A DNA stretch of 64,000 nucleotides from Mya arenaria (taxonomy: Eukaryota > Mollusca > Bivalvia > Myida > Myidae), in NCBI RefSeq assembly GCF_026914265.1, contig NC_069136.1, forward strand, positions 13,696,356-13,760,355. Reading direction: 5' to 3'. The notes beneath the pieces were generated by a model, which was not told where the DNA came from, did no database searches, and saw only the letters and a list, made by a program, of their open reading frames with translations. Positions 1-13,608 of the stretch are shown here, piece by piece (position 1 is the first letter of the stretch; each line of letters opens with the position of its first letter). The translations under genes were made by a program, and so were the position numbers.

Positions 1-566
1 AAATGTTTTTTTTTATTCAATGCAAATCAACAATTGTTTTGTTTACACTTTCGACTTTTCAAATAGTCTTTCAGTATAAAGTGACAAGTGCAATGAAATC
101 ATGCCCTGTTCAATTAAAACATCGTGTATAAACTTTTTATAAAATTGGACATTTCTATCAGAACTGAAACTCAATTGCAGATCATACTGCTAATTTTTAA
201 TCGTTATGCATACTTATTTAAACGTTAAGAATGTTTTAATTGCAATTAATTCTTGTGTTTAAGCTGTATGAACAAAGACGGGCAAGCGAGCGAATTACGA
301 TAGCGCGCTTCATGGAATTTGCTCGCCGGTGCTAATACAACAAGAGCGTAAGAAAGGTGCAATCAATCCTTATATGGCCATGAAAAATGTAGTATCACTA
401 TCTCAATCGTAAATGATTTTCATAAAAGTAGCTCAATTGAAGTTTGTCTCCACTCATAACAATTAACGCCTACTCGGAAGATAATACTCAATAAATTTCC
501 CTTTTTCGGCGAAGCTAATAAGATGGGCTTATCTAAGATTGCTGACCCAGAAAATTTTGTAGCGTT

Positions 567-634
567 TGTGTGTGTGTGCGTGTGTGTGTGTGTGCGTGTG
601 TGTGTGTGCGTGTGTGCGCGTGCGCGTGTGTGTG
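567..634. repeat. (TG)n microsatellite
   Basis: Alternating TG/CG dinucleotides run without break. The predicted VCVCV-type translation is a by-product of the repeat, not a protein. Confidence 0.9.
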
Positions 635-775
635 TAAGCTTATGTAAACTCGCTCTCGGGCCTTGCTCCGATAAGATTGTTGGTCATTTTAGGTTTCTGA
701 GTATAGTACACAGACAGAATGTAACCATGGTTAGAGCTACCCTGATTCTTTAACGTACACCAGTCACACTGTCAA
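633..775 (-). repeat. SINE-like fragment, same family as 33984-34258
   Basis: The block running from GTGTGTAAGCTTAT through a GATAAGATTGT-like stretch and on to GGTTAGAGCTA and CTTTAAC matches, in the same order, the body of the tRNA-derived SINE at 33984-34258. The tRNA-like head (A and B boxes) is not recognisable here, so this looks like a truncated copy. Confidence 0.5.
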
Positions 776-1723
776 ATGTTGTTATTAAAATAAAATGTTT
801 ATAGGGCGAATACATTATTACGTACATGGATCACACATTTCCGGAAACTTGAAAATCATCTTCCTAGCTTGCTGGAGATTGTTATTTCATTTGTAAACTC
901 CAATAAGATAAATATGGTGCACCAGGGTCCCTGTTTCCAAACAGTCTCAAGTTTGAGTTCAGACTCAAGACTCGAAACTACAAATCTTCATTTCATAATT
1001 TTCCTTCTTGTTTTGCATTGATAGCGACCTTTGTTGTAATATACTAATATCTGAATGTTTTGCTATTATTTGCACACATTACTGTTAAATAAAACGAATA
1101 AAATGGTGTTTGTTTCTTCGTAAAACTGCTTGTCTGAGTCAAAAGTCGGACTTAGGATTGTTCGTAATTATGGATTCAGGTCTAACCTGAATTCCCATCT
1201 TCTTTGAATTTACAAATACATTCACAAAGTAGAATCTCATTTTTTTCTAGATTTTATATAAAACATAATTAAAGACAGAAACAACATTTTCAAGATTTTG
1301 TTTCTCTTTTTTCGTTTTTAAACAACTTGGTTTATCTTGTTTTATCAACGAATCCTTACTTACATATAACATTTATCTTTGCTTAATTGCAAATTATTAT
1401 TATTATTATTATTTACCAGACTTCTCAAGCACTTTTTTCATGTACATTAACACCTTCAAAAGTACTGTACAGAATTACTAGAATGTTACAATATTTAAAA
1501 AGATAAAAATAAAAATATTTAAGCAAATGAATTGTCTAATGTCTCTTATTCGTCCATTTATGTAGCATTCATTGCGCATTTGACGAAACAATAAACGAGT
1601 TTTGTGTTGTGTGCAGTATACTAGTTGATAGCCATTCGGAACACATCCGCCAGTCTGCTAAATCTTGCAGGTTACGAATGTAAAAATGTAAGAGTACCTA
1701 ATGTTAATTTCTGCATTTGTTTT

Positions 1724-1945
1724 TTCTATTCACCATACCGCAACATCATATGAGTTTTGTTCGTGGTCATCAAGCCGGCAAGTGGGTTTCTCAACTGTTT
1801 TTATTGAACATACCGCAAACATCATATGAGATTTATACGTGGTCATCAAGCCGGCAAGTGGGTTTTTCAACTGTTTCTATTCACCATACCGCAAACATCA
1901 TATGAGATTTGCTCGTGGTCACCAAGCCGGCCAAGTGGGTGTGTA
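1724..1945. repeat. three-copy tandem repeat, about 76 bp unit
   Basis: The phrase CATACCGCAAACATCATATGAG recurs at about 1733, 1810 and 1885. Each copy is followed by a GTGGTCATCAAGCCGGCAAG block. Units are about 76 bp and diverge mildly. The overlapping short reading frames simply translate this repeat. Confidence 0.85.
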
Positions 1946-3382
1946 CGAGTTCTCCATCATAGACTCTCGCACAACAGGGTCACAACGATCGAAACGCAGC
2001 AAAAGATTTCATAATCTTCAAGTTCCATTGACGCCGATTATTTCTTAAAAACAAGGACTACCTGAATGATTTATAATTAAAATGTAAACCCTGTTTGACG
2101 GCACAAGGTAAGCCATGTTTATGCCATATCAGTACATTGACTAATGATCTTCTTTATCTGGTTTAAGCCTTACGGTTGTTTATTTAAGAATGAAACATGG
2201 ATAAACTTGATCTTATTTGTATTGTTTATATTTTTACCGCATAAGATGTACTCCTGCACGAGGTTGCGTAACTTTATTAAATACAAAGTTGTTACGTTAA
2301 ACCGTTTCTATTTTACTGATAATTAAGTAACGTTACTTTCTTCGATTGTTGTTTAAAGTTTAGAACACGAGTGGAACTTTCATCCTATATATTTAAAAAC
2401 AACTCGTGTACCATCTTATTAACATGTTTAAGCTATACTCCAGTTTTAAGCTTTGTCTTATAGTTGATTAATTACTGTTGTCAATATACAGCGATTGTTT
2501 TATAAATTGTCTAACAAAATAAATTTACTGACTTGAGTATAAAAGAAAACAATAATAACTACCGAACAAGCCGAATAGTCCATCAATATATCAACGAATA
2601 TATCAAAAGGCAAAAGACACCGAACGAAAAGTAAAACAGTAAAAACTACAAGGACAAGCCGAATCGGCCAATTATCAAAAGGCAATAGCCGGAATGACAC
2701 CGAACGAGAAAAATAAACGTACAAACACCACGAACAGACCACACACACATCGGAAAAGCTTTATTGATAAACTGTGAGTGGGTAAACTTAACCCAACATT
2801 GATCGATGATCACAAATTCAATGACATATTAAAAACTCATCAAAGTCAATATCAATTTAAAACAATGAAATAAAGTAAAACTAATCAATACACTGATTTT
2901 AAGTAATACACGATCGGATACAAACATAACATGCAAACTACTGAATTAAGCGAGTGCAAGAGTTATCTCTTTTAATTCTTAAGTCGTAATAAAATGGCTG
3001 TACAGTTTCCGATTAGTACATCAAAACTTACTAAAATGTGTCTGCCTAAAAAAACATCCGTGTTGTAGTGTTTTGTTTTATATGTAAGACATATAACATA
3101 TCGGGCGGTTTTTTATGGTCAACGATGCAAAAATGCAACTGCATTTATTTTATTACATATGGAAATTGGCCGTATGCTCCTACAAGATGGTTTCCATTGC
3201 TTTTTCGATGTAATGTTTATAAAAAACGAAAATAGATCTCTCAGAAGCATGATGTATTCGTATAAATTCAGGTAAATATTTCACAGTTATGAAATTATCC
3301 TCAGCGTCATTGCATTCTGCCAAGTGTCAACAATCATCATAAATGGTATACAATCAATGTCAAGGTCATTAATCCCATTCCC

Positions 3383-5402
3383 TCACTCCACGTATTTATT
3401 CCTTATGTCATACACTAGAATCCTATTTCCGAAATCCATTCCAACAAACAAGCGGTTTGTTTTTGCACAAAAAGCTAACGATCTAGGCTGGCGAAGGTCA
3501 TTATTCGCATCTAAAAGAGGTATTAACTTCTCATCGCCTTTAACCAGCTGACACACAGTATTACTGTTGTACCCGCATACATAAACTACTCCGCCGGAAT
3601 CTATTGTTATTCCTCGTACACCGTTCACTTTGGAACCCTTTCTGTCACACTTAAAGTGGACTGTGTTCTCTCTTGACAGACTGGTAATTTTAATCATCTC
3701 AGAGTCACTAACGTACAAGGAGTCCTTGTCGATACTCAAAGCCATGTAAAATGGTCTACTATACAGTGGTGATCCTGATTTATTAGTGCATATAGTTCTC
3801 ATAACATCACCGGATAAATTCAGTACGGCAATATTGCTGCGACCTTCATTGTATGAGACAAAGAGCATTCCTTTCGCATATAGCAGGCCACTGCAAGATT
3901 TCAGTAAGATGAGATTCCTGTCTTTCGTGAGATGTCCATCTTCAGATATGGATATAATTGCGACAGTGGAAATGGCGGGTAGTGCAACAGCTAATTGATC
4001 AGCTTTAATCCTTGTAATGCCAAGAGGACAAGTCCGCATAACAAGTGATGAAACTATGTTGTCTTTAGTGACATTAATAAGCTTAACCTTGCAGTTGTAG
4101 CTATCAGACACTGCAAGCATATCTGATGACAACAATGTCATATCTGCGATATCACATTTTTTTAATTCGGACTCCGTTCTCACATTCAAAGACGTCGCGT
4201 AGTTTGCTTTTCTCGGACAGTTGACGTCCCTGAATTCGATATTTCCAACGTTAACGTTCTTGAAGTCAGCCTCCAGACATGGAATGACGCAGTACCTAGT
4301 TAAACAATAAGAAAACAATGCATTAATTTGACCGTTAACAAAGGTAAGCTCTTTTTTGTAAGTCTAATGTAATTTATGTGTTTTATTACTGACGCATGGG
4401 CATGCATAATATATAAATATAAGTATATAACAACAAGAACATTGTTATATGCCCACATGTTAAATTAAACATGAACTTAACCTTGACGTACACTAGTGTT
4501 AAAAAATATAGAATGCGGATTCCAATACGTAAAAGAAGGTACCGTGTTATTTTCTTAGACTCTTGCAACATGTCCATCTCCACTCTGCCTACTTCCATCC
4601 TCTTTAGGGTTCTCTTTGCCTCGATAAACCTTTTAACAAAATTGTGTGCATCAGTACTGTCTGCTTGACAAATTCTCTGACCTTCTAGCATTTCCCTCAG
4701 TCTGTGATGTTTTGAATTTGCTTTCGAAATTCTTTCGATGTCTCCCATCTCAATATCTTGAACGATTTCAGCCAGCATATTCTTCTTGTCCTCGAAATAC
4801 TTAATGATCATGTCTATACTATTTTCCAATTCTTCCTTCGCACTACAAGCATAGAATTTAACCAAATTTGTACTGTCATCAGTTTCACTTTTCAAGTCAG
4901 CTAGTTCATTTACCATCTGAGTAATGTCTTTGTTAATTTGATCAACCTCAATACCATGTTCTTTACTATTTACAACGTCAGGTATGTACTGAACATTTGA
5001 GCACGCTCTATGCTGTGCTGTTACACACGTTGAGCACAAGACTTCCTCACAGTCTTTACAAAAATATTTTATAAATTCATAAGAATGATTGCCGCACCTC
5101 TCAGAAAAGGAAGGTTCAACGGAAGACTCTAAAGGCCCTGTTGGTTTAGGAATATTTCCAGTAGGGCTTTCTTGATCACCGACGATGTTCATGATCGTAT
5201 GATCCTTTGATATAGTAAATTTCGTATGGATTTCACAACATGATGCGCAGTAATTTTCTTGGCAATCTTGGCAAGATCGCTTTGCGGGAACTTCTTTTCC
5301 GATGTTCTTACACGAATAACAAAACACTTTATAATCCTCATCAGAACCGAAATCTAGACTTTCTTGCTTCATGTTCATGTTTTTTGTTTTACTTTTAAAC
5401 AT
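3383..5402 (-). CDS. TRIM-like protein: two B-boxes, coiled coil, NHL-like propeller (2 exons)
   Basis: The model has exon 1 at 5402-4543 and exon 2 at 4295-3383. The GT donor is at 4542-4541 and the AG acceptor at 4297-4296. Together they make 1773 nt in one frame, or 590 residues. Residues 28-68 carry a Cys/His cluster like B-box 1. Residues 103-134 look like B-box 2 (C103, H106, C115, C118, C123, C126, H131), but an Asn sits where the last His ligand would be expected. A charged helical segment (about 150-285) follows, fitting the TRIM coiled coil. The C-terminal half has repeated short beta-rich units ending in patterns such as SLYVSDSE and RLFVGMD, as in NHL or six-bladed propellers. No RING precedes the B-boxes, so E3 activity cannot be assumed. 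Such proteins act as cytoplasmic adaptors in signalling or immunity (family knowledge). The start is the first ATG of the open frame. An upstream non-coding exon or a missing RING exon remains possible. Confidence 0.8.
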
Positions 5403-6569
5403 TTTCTTTACAATTTACTGACTGGTAATATTATTCATCTCATCATTTCATATATTGAATTTTATGAAAACATTGTCCACGCAAATTGTAAATACATGAA
5501 TGAAAACTTAAAACGATCTGGATAAAGCGATACCTAGTTTCGGTTGAGGATTACATTGTTAAGAAAGTGAAGCGTCTCCGGAAATGGGCAATGACATATT
5601 TAATGTTATACACTACTAATTAATTTCCCTTTACATTTCAGTGTAAAAAGAAACACTTCAAATCCAGAAATGATTTACCTCCGAGATATTCATGAACTGT
5701 GTCTCTCTGATACCAGATATAGGATTGTACTCAAAGTATAACAACTAGAAATTAAAAGCATTACTCAGACTTAAATAAAATATCAGTCTGTGGTAGCATT
5801 CTCAATTGTCTCAAATATCAACACTGCATTCTCGACAAAGTCCGGGGTCTTAGCATTTAGTTATAACGTATCTTTCAAGCGTTACTTGCGAAATTCTGAA
5901 TACAGACAGATAAGAAAACAGACCAAACCTGACAATTATTCAAGCTATATTATTGACAATTATGGTATTTGCTCTGTATGTATGTTTTGTCATTTGCAAA
6001 AACTTCACTTGAATATCTTGAACGGTTATTGGGTTATGTTCAAGGTCTTTGCACGACGCCGAAAACTATCACAGTACATTGACATCTTTCTTGGAAAGAC
6101 ATATGAACATATAAGTGGTTTGCCAATTTGTACTGAACTATTACGATTACACATAACATGTTAGTGCAAATAAATAGAATATGGTATGAAACATGACGAA
6201 AACAAACATTCACGGGGAGTCACTTGTATATAATACATTAAGATTGTACGTAATTTAGAATAAAGCTTGAGTGATTGTTCTTAAAATCAATTCCAAATGC
6301 CATTTGATATAGTTAAAGTAGGAAGTTAAATAGTTATTGTAGTTACTTACTTTTAAGAGGTGCCCCGGAGATGGGAACGATTTTAAAAGGACCCGTTAAG
6401 TAGTTTATGTTGCTCGGCGTCCTCGAGTCGTATATCGGGCCCTTGTTGAAACACTTAATGTTATGGTTTAATTATACACATGCTATTATATAAAGTAACA
6501 ACATAACATTGAAGCAAATTCTTTACTTGTAACTCTAAAGTGTTAACGTATCTGTGCCCTCCCCGTGCA

Positions 6570-7245
6570 GGGATGCAATCGGAAAACCGCGGCCATCGTC
6601 CGTCAAAAACAACCTCGGATGTATATGGGTGGTTTACAATGTCAGAATTCTATATATACAACTACGCTACAAGTAGATCCTGCAATAATTTCAATTCAGC
6701 AGTGAAACTTAAGGACATTACAATAAGAATTACTAATGATTGATGCAAAAATACACACTTCATTGGGAATTAATTTGAATTAAGTTTTGAACATTATACA
6801 ATTAAATACTTACCATTAACAAACTATTTTAATATTGCACCGACATTCGTTATCGAGTCACAACGAAATATCCCTTCTTTGCTATATGTAAAAGAACTTC
6901 TGTTAACCAGTAGATTTCCAGTAAGGATCTTAGGTTAACTCTATTTTTCTATTAATATGAACGTTTGTGAGTTCTTCCAACTACTTGACAATCCAGGCCC
7001 CAATTTCTCGAAACTTCTTAGGTACCTTAAAACAGGATTAAGCTAAGCTAACTTTTTTTGGTTTTCAATAATTTGCGCAATATTTACTTCCTTAAGATTT
7101 ATACAAAGATAGGAAATACCTTTATAAATATCACAATAAACCACGTTTTATTGATTAAAATTCAATTTAAGTATGTATGTTGGTTATTTGAATAAAGCCA
7201 CATAAGCCTGTTAAGCTTACGAATTTTCGAAACGATTGGCCAGGC
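6570..7245 (+). repeat. dispersed segment related to 38636-39142
   Basis: The phrases GGTTTACAATGTCAGAATT, AATTTCAATTCAGCAGT and CATTGGGAATTAATTTGAAT recur in the same order at 38700-38835 with modest changes. In both places a 250-bp MITE with TTTCTCGAAACTTCTTA ends follows. The two segments therefore descend from one composite repeat. Confidence 0.65.
6993..7245. mobile_element. MITE, about 250 bp, copy 1
   Basis: The left end reads CCAGGCCCCAATTTCTCG. The right end, reverse complemented, begins CCTGGCCAATCGTTTCG and carries the inner motif AAGCTTAACAGGCTTA. The better preserved sister copy is at 38893-39142. No coding capacity. The target duplication is not clear. Confidence 0.55.
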
Positions 7246-7852
7246 TTGTGTCTCCAAAACATGCTACGATCACTCATCTAGTTTTAATAACTTGATTTTA
7301 ACTCGTCCGAGCGGCGATCGAACTCATATTTGTAATTTTCCTCTGGAGTTTCTTGTCCTCTGATCATTGAAATGATAACTTAAATGTTTGTATTTGAAAA
7401 CAATAATTGACTAAAACGTAAAATCATCAACGTTATTACGAACGTTTTATTTTTGTAACAACTTACTTTTCCATTAAGTGTGAAACATTTCAAATAATTG
7501 TTATTGGTTAAAATCTGAAATCACTATTTAAACAAAAATAAACTTAGTTTAAATAAGTTAACCATTTATACTTACATGGCTAGTCTTTCCTACATTTCCT
7601 CCTGTCAACATACATATTTAACTACAAGTTCACATAACTTGCAAAACTATATGGATTTATGTTAACCAAGTCTTTATTCATTGTCTACCCTTGTATAATA
7701 AACTGCTGCATTTCAAACTCCTTTATCTTATGACCCATCATCATTACTGCACCAAACAGTTACAAAGAGTTACAAACCACGAAACATCACTTCGACCCTG
7801 TCTGTAGTAAAATACAAAATGTATATCCTAGCAACGATTCTGACAGCAGCCA

Positions 7853-7858
<6 letters not shown>

Positions 7859-7936
<78 letters not shown>
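7859..7936. repeat. (AT)n microsatellite
   Basis: About 39 uninterrupted AT units. The IYIYIY reading frame on the minus strand is its translation and is not a gene. Confidence 0.95.
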
Positions 7937-7939
<3 letters not shown>

Positions 7940-10900
7940 CTAAAAGGCCCAAAATCCCGGGTATTGGCTTCCGTTACTAGTGTCATCATAGCACCAATTT
8001 ACAAACGAAATGATTGATAAGAGATCCACTCAGGCGTACTAGATGGCCACATGTGTATTATAAGACCTCTGATTTTGATAGTTAACACGTTAGTTCTTGG
8101 ACACTCCTGCCCCGATGACTCGTAGACATCAATGGAAGTCACATGGGCGAATTGTATATACGTAAATAAAATGTATATGAGTAACTTGTTACAGAACTTT
8201 CACAGGCTAACAACACCTTAATGGAAGTAAGGTCCCTTAAATATTTCTGTAGATCTGACACAGAGATAATTGCATATAGAAAGTTGACATAAGATGTTGC
8301 CCTAATACGTATCCCTTAACATCCCCACATACTACACATAAATACCTGTCTCGTGTACACTGTAAATGGGTATTTGTGAAAATCATTAAATAAAACAAAA
8401 GTACACACTCCATTGCATCTTAACTTTTCAAATGTCAACAAAAAGTCTTACATTGTCTGGGACACCGCGACAACCTGAAAAAAACTATTTTTTTGGCTTG
8501 GTGACCAACAGCCCAACTTATATGTGCTCAAGCCCGGAGAAGAATCCGCTTCACACCAAGGCGACCCTTCTTATTTTACTTTTCGTCTATTATAAATCCT
8601 TTTATTTTCTGCACATAAAACCCTTTCGACTGATACCAAAAGAAAGAGTTATTTGGAATAAAAAAATATCTTATATTTTATAAAAATGTTTTATCAATGA
8701 CCTTTATTAACTTTTCGATAATCAAAGATCACAATATCATATTTACAGAACTATTTATTAAAGATTTTTTTATCCCTTTATTTCATTAAATATTTTCGTT
8801 GTACGGCTATGGTGTACTTATAAGCTTAGGAATAGGTGGCACATCTAAACGTTATATATCAAGAGTTGGAGAAATTAATCAAAACGCCAGACGTTGTCTC
8901 AAAGCAGACGGATAAACAATCAAATTAATGGGTTAATTAGCACCATACCAGACCAAACTGACGCCAATCCCATTCGGACTCAAGATACCGTATACTTTGA
9001 TACTTTAACCTGCAATTTTAGTTGGTTGAATAATACAGAGCAAAGTCATTTCATCTTCCATATATTTCTTCGAGCATTCAATCCATATCCCCGACGTTTT
9101 TCGAATTTCAGCTATTCTTGCCAGAAATTTAATTCCGAAACTAAGAATACTCCGTTATGAAACCATTTATATTTTTCTAAGTATGTTCGAAATCATATAA
9201 TCGATTGTTAATTTAAATGATTGTAAACTGATATTACAAATATATATGTTTTGACTGTTATATGTTATTATATCGTATTATATATATAAGTAATCAATGT
9301 CATTGCATCAAAATGTACTTTATCTACACACTATGTTTTGACATAGTCCACGTTATTATCCATGCTCACTTATTTGCACAAGTAGTTTTCATGTATGTAT
9401 TGTGAAATGTTTGCATGGGCTGGTGGCCTTCTAGCGAATAAACATTTTGAATGTTTGTTTGTTTGTTTGATATATGTCCTGCTAGTGACATGACAGCAAA
9501 TAAACTTTGTCATACTTAACTCATGAAAGCTTTACATTTGATAATTTGTCCGATACTGATTGTATTTTTACATTTGGAACATCTAGAACACGCTAAACGA
9601 AAGAGCGCCACAATAGAATGACAGAAAGGGTCGATTCAAATAAAATCATATATTTATAAACAAAGTATTTTCTTTTCTTAATTTCAACTGAAATCTGAAG
9701 GGAAATGGGTGATTTTCCTTCTCCGTCTCTAGATGAAAAGATATTTGGCCAAGCTAGAAAGCATTTAACCACCACAGATAAGAAGGTCGAAAAAAATAAC
9801 CAATAAAGATAAAACAAGTACCCGTATGTAACTCGATTAGCCTCGTATCCCTACGCTCGGGTCTGGGTGAACTTATCTTAAATTCCCGGCCATGGAATAT
9901 ACTTACAATCTTGCAACAGGCAAATATACATAAGTACCTGTGTGTAAAACATATTTTGTTGAACTGAGTTCGGAGAAAATTAATCGGTACACCTCGTTTT
10001 AGGAGAAAACCTACTCTCGGATAGGTTTAAGGTTTACATTTTCGGCCATCGAAGATGATTCTTAAACTTTTGTTAAGTCAAATCAGCGCATTGGCAATAA
10101 TGTGATCGTTGTAATATTTACAAACTCTTCGCCTTCTCATTGAATCCTTTCATACAGTAAAATTGGGCTCATCAGGCAACAATTGTTACATTATTGTATG
10201 TCAGAAAGTTTGAACAACGACGTCATTTGGCTGTTGTCATTTGAAATACATGAGATAATTCTGATAGCTAATTTGGCAAACTACGCAACATCAATTTTTC
10301 CATTTGACTCTAAAACGGATCCTGCTTATATATGTTCGGCATTTTTCTGATACCTAATTGTAAAACTGCGCTACTGCCTCGAATCCCTACCGAGTATGTG
10401 TTTTATGGAACGGAATCCATTTCTTGACTGCTATTTTCTAAATGTATGGCAACAAATATTCTGTAGATGTGGCAAGTACATGTCGCTATTGTCGTAATTG
10501 TTTCCTGAACAGACTGTGCAGACACTATCATGCTATCATTTGAATCGTGATTGCCTCGTAGAACAATTTCAAGTACAATGTATAACAAAGCACATTGCAG
10601 GTTTGATATTATTTTGCTATTAAATAGTCTGGGTGTCTTATCAATATCATATTTAGGTGAATAAGTTCAAATAACCAGAACAAAAGACACTATAAACAAG
10701 AATTACGTGTAAAATTAAAAACAAATGGGTGTTCTATGGATAATATGGCCACAACTTATGAAATAGAGAAGAACAGGCTAGAGTCATGGGTGGGAAAATT
10801 AGTCTGGCATTACGTGAATTTCCTCAGTCGAGAATGATGCTTGATTCGCTCCCTAAGGTCCTAAAGAAAAATATATATATTTCAACGTTATCCTTGCAAA

Positions 10901-11891
10901 GGTTTTATTTTGACGTGTTGACATACACTAAGCAAAAAATAAATCCTGACTTATCATCCTAGTTAACAACTTCTTTTTATAGCCCTTCGAATTGACAGGC
11001 GACGTTATTTAAGGAATTCTCTCAACATGGGAAACATTTCTGATCGTAATCTGGACGTGATCCTTGTAGCAATCATTGACAAGAGCAATAAAATCCAGCG
11101 AATCGCTATCGTTTATTTTCGAAAATCAACGATGACAGCATTTCAAATCGAGATCACCTGTCGCGTTCTATGCCGTTGCAAAATACATTTTGTCTTTAAT
11201 GATTAGCGAAGAAATAACAAGGCCCATAAATAAGTATTAAAGTTATGAAACTATTGTTACATGAAAGAGATAAAACCCTGGACACTTTTTTTCTACTGAA
11301 CGAGCAAAACGAATATGCTTTAGCAGTGTTTTGATGTAAGTGTCATAACATTGATTGACATAATTATACAAAATTGTGATTAGAAGGCGGAATATCATGT
11401 GTTATAGTGCAATTCACTTATAACTGTTGTCTATATGTATTTCAACATCATTTTGTCAATGAAATTCATAATTGCCGCCTTGTGACATCTATTTCCTAAA
11501 CAGACTGTACTGACACCTTTTCAAGATATACTCCCCGACCATGCTGTACTTGATTACTCAATAAAACATTTAAAATGCCGAGCTCTTTAGCGGTCTGCAA
11601 AGCAGGCTACGGGTTCACATTTTTACAAACGAAAATAAATGGAATCTAGTTATTAACATATGTATCAAACAGAGTTGTCCTTTGCAAAAAGATAAACGCA
11701 GCAGCACAAATGAACCTCAACAAAGGTTTCTAATTCTCGTCCCGTGTTGAGGAATAATTATGATGTTTGTTGTCAAATTAAATTAGGCATTAATGTTTAT
11801 TTTTAAACGCACAACTTTTAAATGGCTGGTGAGTACTAAAATATTAAAAGAATAAACAAGTTTCTAATTAGGTAGAAATACTGTGTTTTCT

Positions 11892-12050
11892 GCACCTTTC
11901 TTTCGAATTAAACTCGGTATTCGTCATAATTACCATTGATTTCGATATTTTTGAACCCTTTCGTTCAATTAAAACAATTATATTATTATATATCTTACTT
12001 GGAATTAAGAGTGCATCTTTAAGAACTGCGATGCATCGGAAGAAGAAGGA
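11892..12050 (+). repeat. dispersed repeat, sister of 25755-25920
   Basis: GCACCTTTCTTTCGAATTAAA, then a CCATTGATTT block and an AAGAGTGCATCTTTAAGAACTG block, recur in order at 25755-25920 inside an intron of the Harbinger Myb gene. No coding potential. Ends not defined. Confidence 0.55.
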
Positions 12051-13560
12051 TTCACCATAAACGACCATAAATAATCGAAACTTTATATAATTGTTGCCAT
12101 AATTAGGTTCAGTTACAAATTTAAAACTCCCTGCAGGGGTAAAACTCCAATAACTTGGCATGCTGAGAAATAACGTCATGCATGTTAAAATTAGTGCTGA
12201 AAAAAATCGATTCAATACGAAAAGAAGAATGTTCTGTTTGTGACTTGAATTTGTATATTTGAAAAACAAAACAAAACTTAAACATGTTTTGCGTTCGAAT
12301 AAGCAACTGCTGTCTTCCTAAAATAACGCCATTATTAAATGCATTTTCTTTTTAATGTGAATCGTATTGCAGCCATTCGGCGGCATAACGAATTTGCATC
12401 AAAATTAATTATATTACATTATATTGATGTCTGTGTCTTCTTAGTTGCTATTTCATTAATATTGTTTAGAATGCAACTTGTCCGAGAGCCTTAATTAGCT
12501 CAGAGGTGTTGTTAACCGATTAATTTAGGATTTCTTTGTTAAACTAGAAAGGACACTCCTTGTTGCGGAATAACCTGACGTGTGCGAAATACAGGTTACA
12601 TTTGTTACCAGTTTGGTGCTTTACTTGAACTTTGGGCATCATTCAAAACCATTTTATGGCTAGATAGGTTTCGTGAATAAATATGACAAACACGTATAAC
12701 AAAAGTATCTACAACACTGTCTAGTTTATATGTATAAGAAATTAGTAAACAAACCCCTAAAATGATACTACAATTTTACTGGGTCACCTTGCATTACAAG
12801 TTAACATTGGCGTCAAATGAGTGATTACACGAAATGTTTTGTTTTTATTCGATACCTTAACTGCATGTGTACATTTGAAATTTGCGTATTTGCGCCTTGA
12901 TATAATTGATATACAACCCCAAAAATAATGTTGATCTTACATACGTCTGCAATGGTCTCCGACGTAAATATTGTGGGTTTCTGCAGTTTACTATTGTAAA
13001 CGCTGAAAGTGTTGAGTTTCTATAGGAAGACAAGCGTAAATTTCCTTTTTGTTTGACTCACGCAATAAAAATCGGATCCAAAAAATATTACGAGTGGCCC
13101 ACAACTGTAACCGATCAGTGTCTGTCATCACCTTATAAAGGTCATGTTAATTGCTGAAAGTTTAAGTCAATCACCTGGTTTCATAACATTACCTGATAAA
13201 CGTACGTAAACTAGGATAAATGAACATTGTGTATTGCTAGCAAAGAGTTGATTAAATGAATGACTATTTGTAGACGTAAAATAAGGCAAGGGATTTAATA
13301 GCACATTGTCATTTTCTGTGTTATCATATATAATGTTATCTATTCTCCTCGGGTCCTCCCCAAGGTTTTTTAAAGATTTGTCGACTTGCTTTCAAATTCA
13401 CATTAACGTTTTATTTTTTTATTTTATAAACGTATGTAAATCAAGTTGTCTTTCAATTCGCCATTTTTGTAACCGCTTGACACCGTGCGTCCATCTTTGT
13501 AACCCCGGTGCATAATTAATGACCATGTCGTCACAAAAAGTGAACCTGACAATTTAATTG

Positions 13561-13608
13561 ATTGATTGATGGATCGATCGATCGATTGAATGATTGATTG
13601 ATTGATTG
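13561..13608. repeat. (ATTG/GATC)n tetranucleotide tract, left half
   Basis: ATTGATTG and GATCGATC units directly abut the 5' LTR. The tract resumes directly after the 3' LTR (21848-21895), so the retrotransposon split one microsatellite. Confidence 0.85.

Larger units (their letters stand above)
1..3382. other. gene-free left flank
   Basis: I find no coding exon here that I can support. The stretch is AT-rich and holds a TG microsatellite, a SINE-like fragment and a short tandem repeat, listed separately. Open frames are short and made of low-complexity or repeat sequence. Confidence 0.6.
5403..13560. other. gene-poor stretch with dispersed repeats
   Basis: No recognisable coding exon. An open frame of 124 codons at 5790-6164 (+) matches nothing I know and has no clear splice context. 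Recognisable content is limited to the MITE-containing repeat near 6570-7245, the (AT)n run at 7859-7936, and a dispersed repeat copy at 11892-12050. Confidence 0.5.

Noticed and set aside
523..753. Open frame with VCVCV repeats
   Set aside because: TG microsatellite followed by SINE-like sequence.
5790..6164. 124-codon open frame as a gene
   Set aside because: No recognisable domain, biased start region, no supporting splice or neighbour evidence.
7770..7952. Open frame with IYIYIY repeats
   Set aside because: (AT)n microsatellite.
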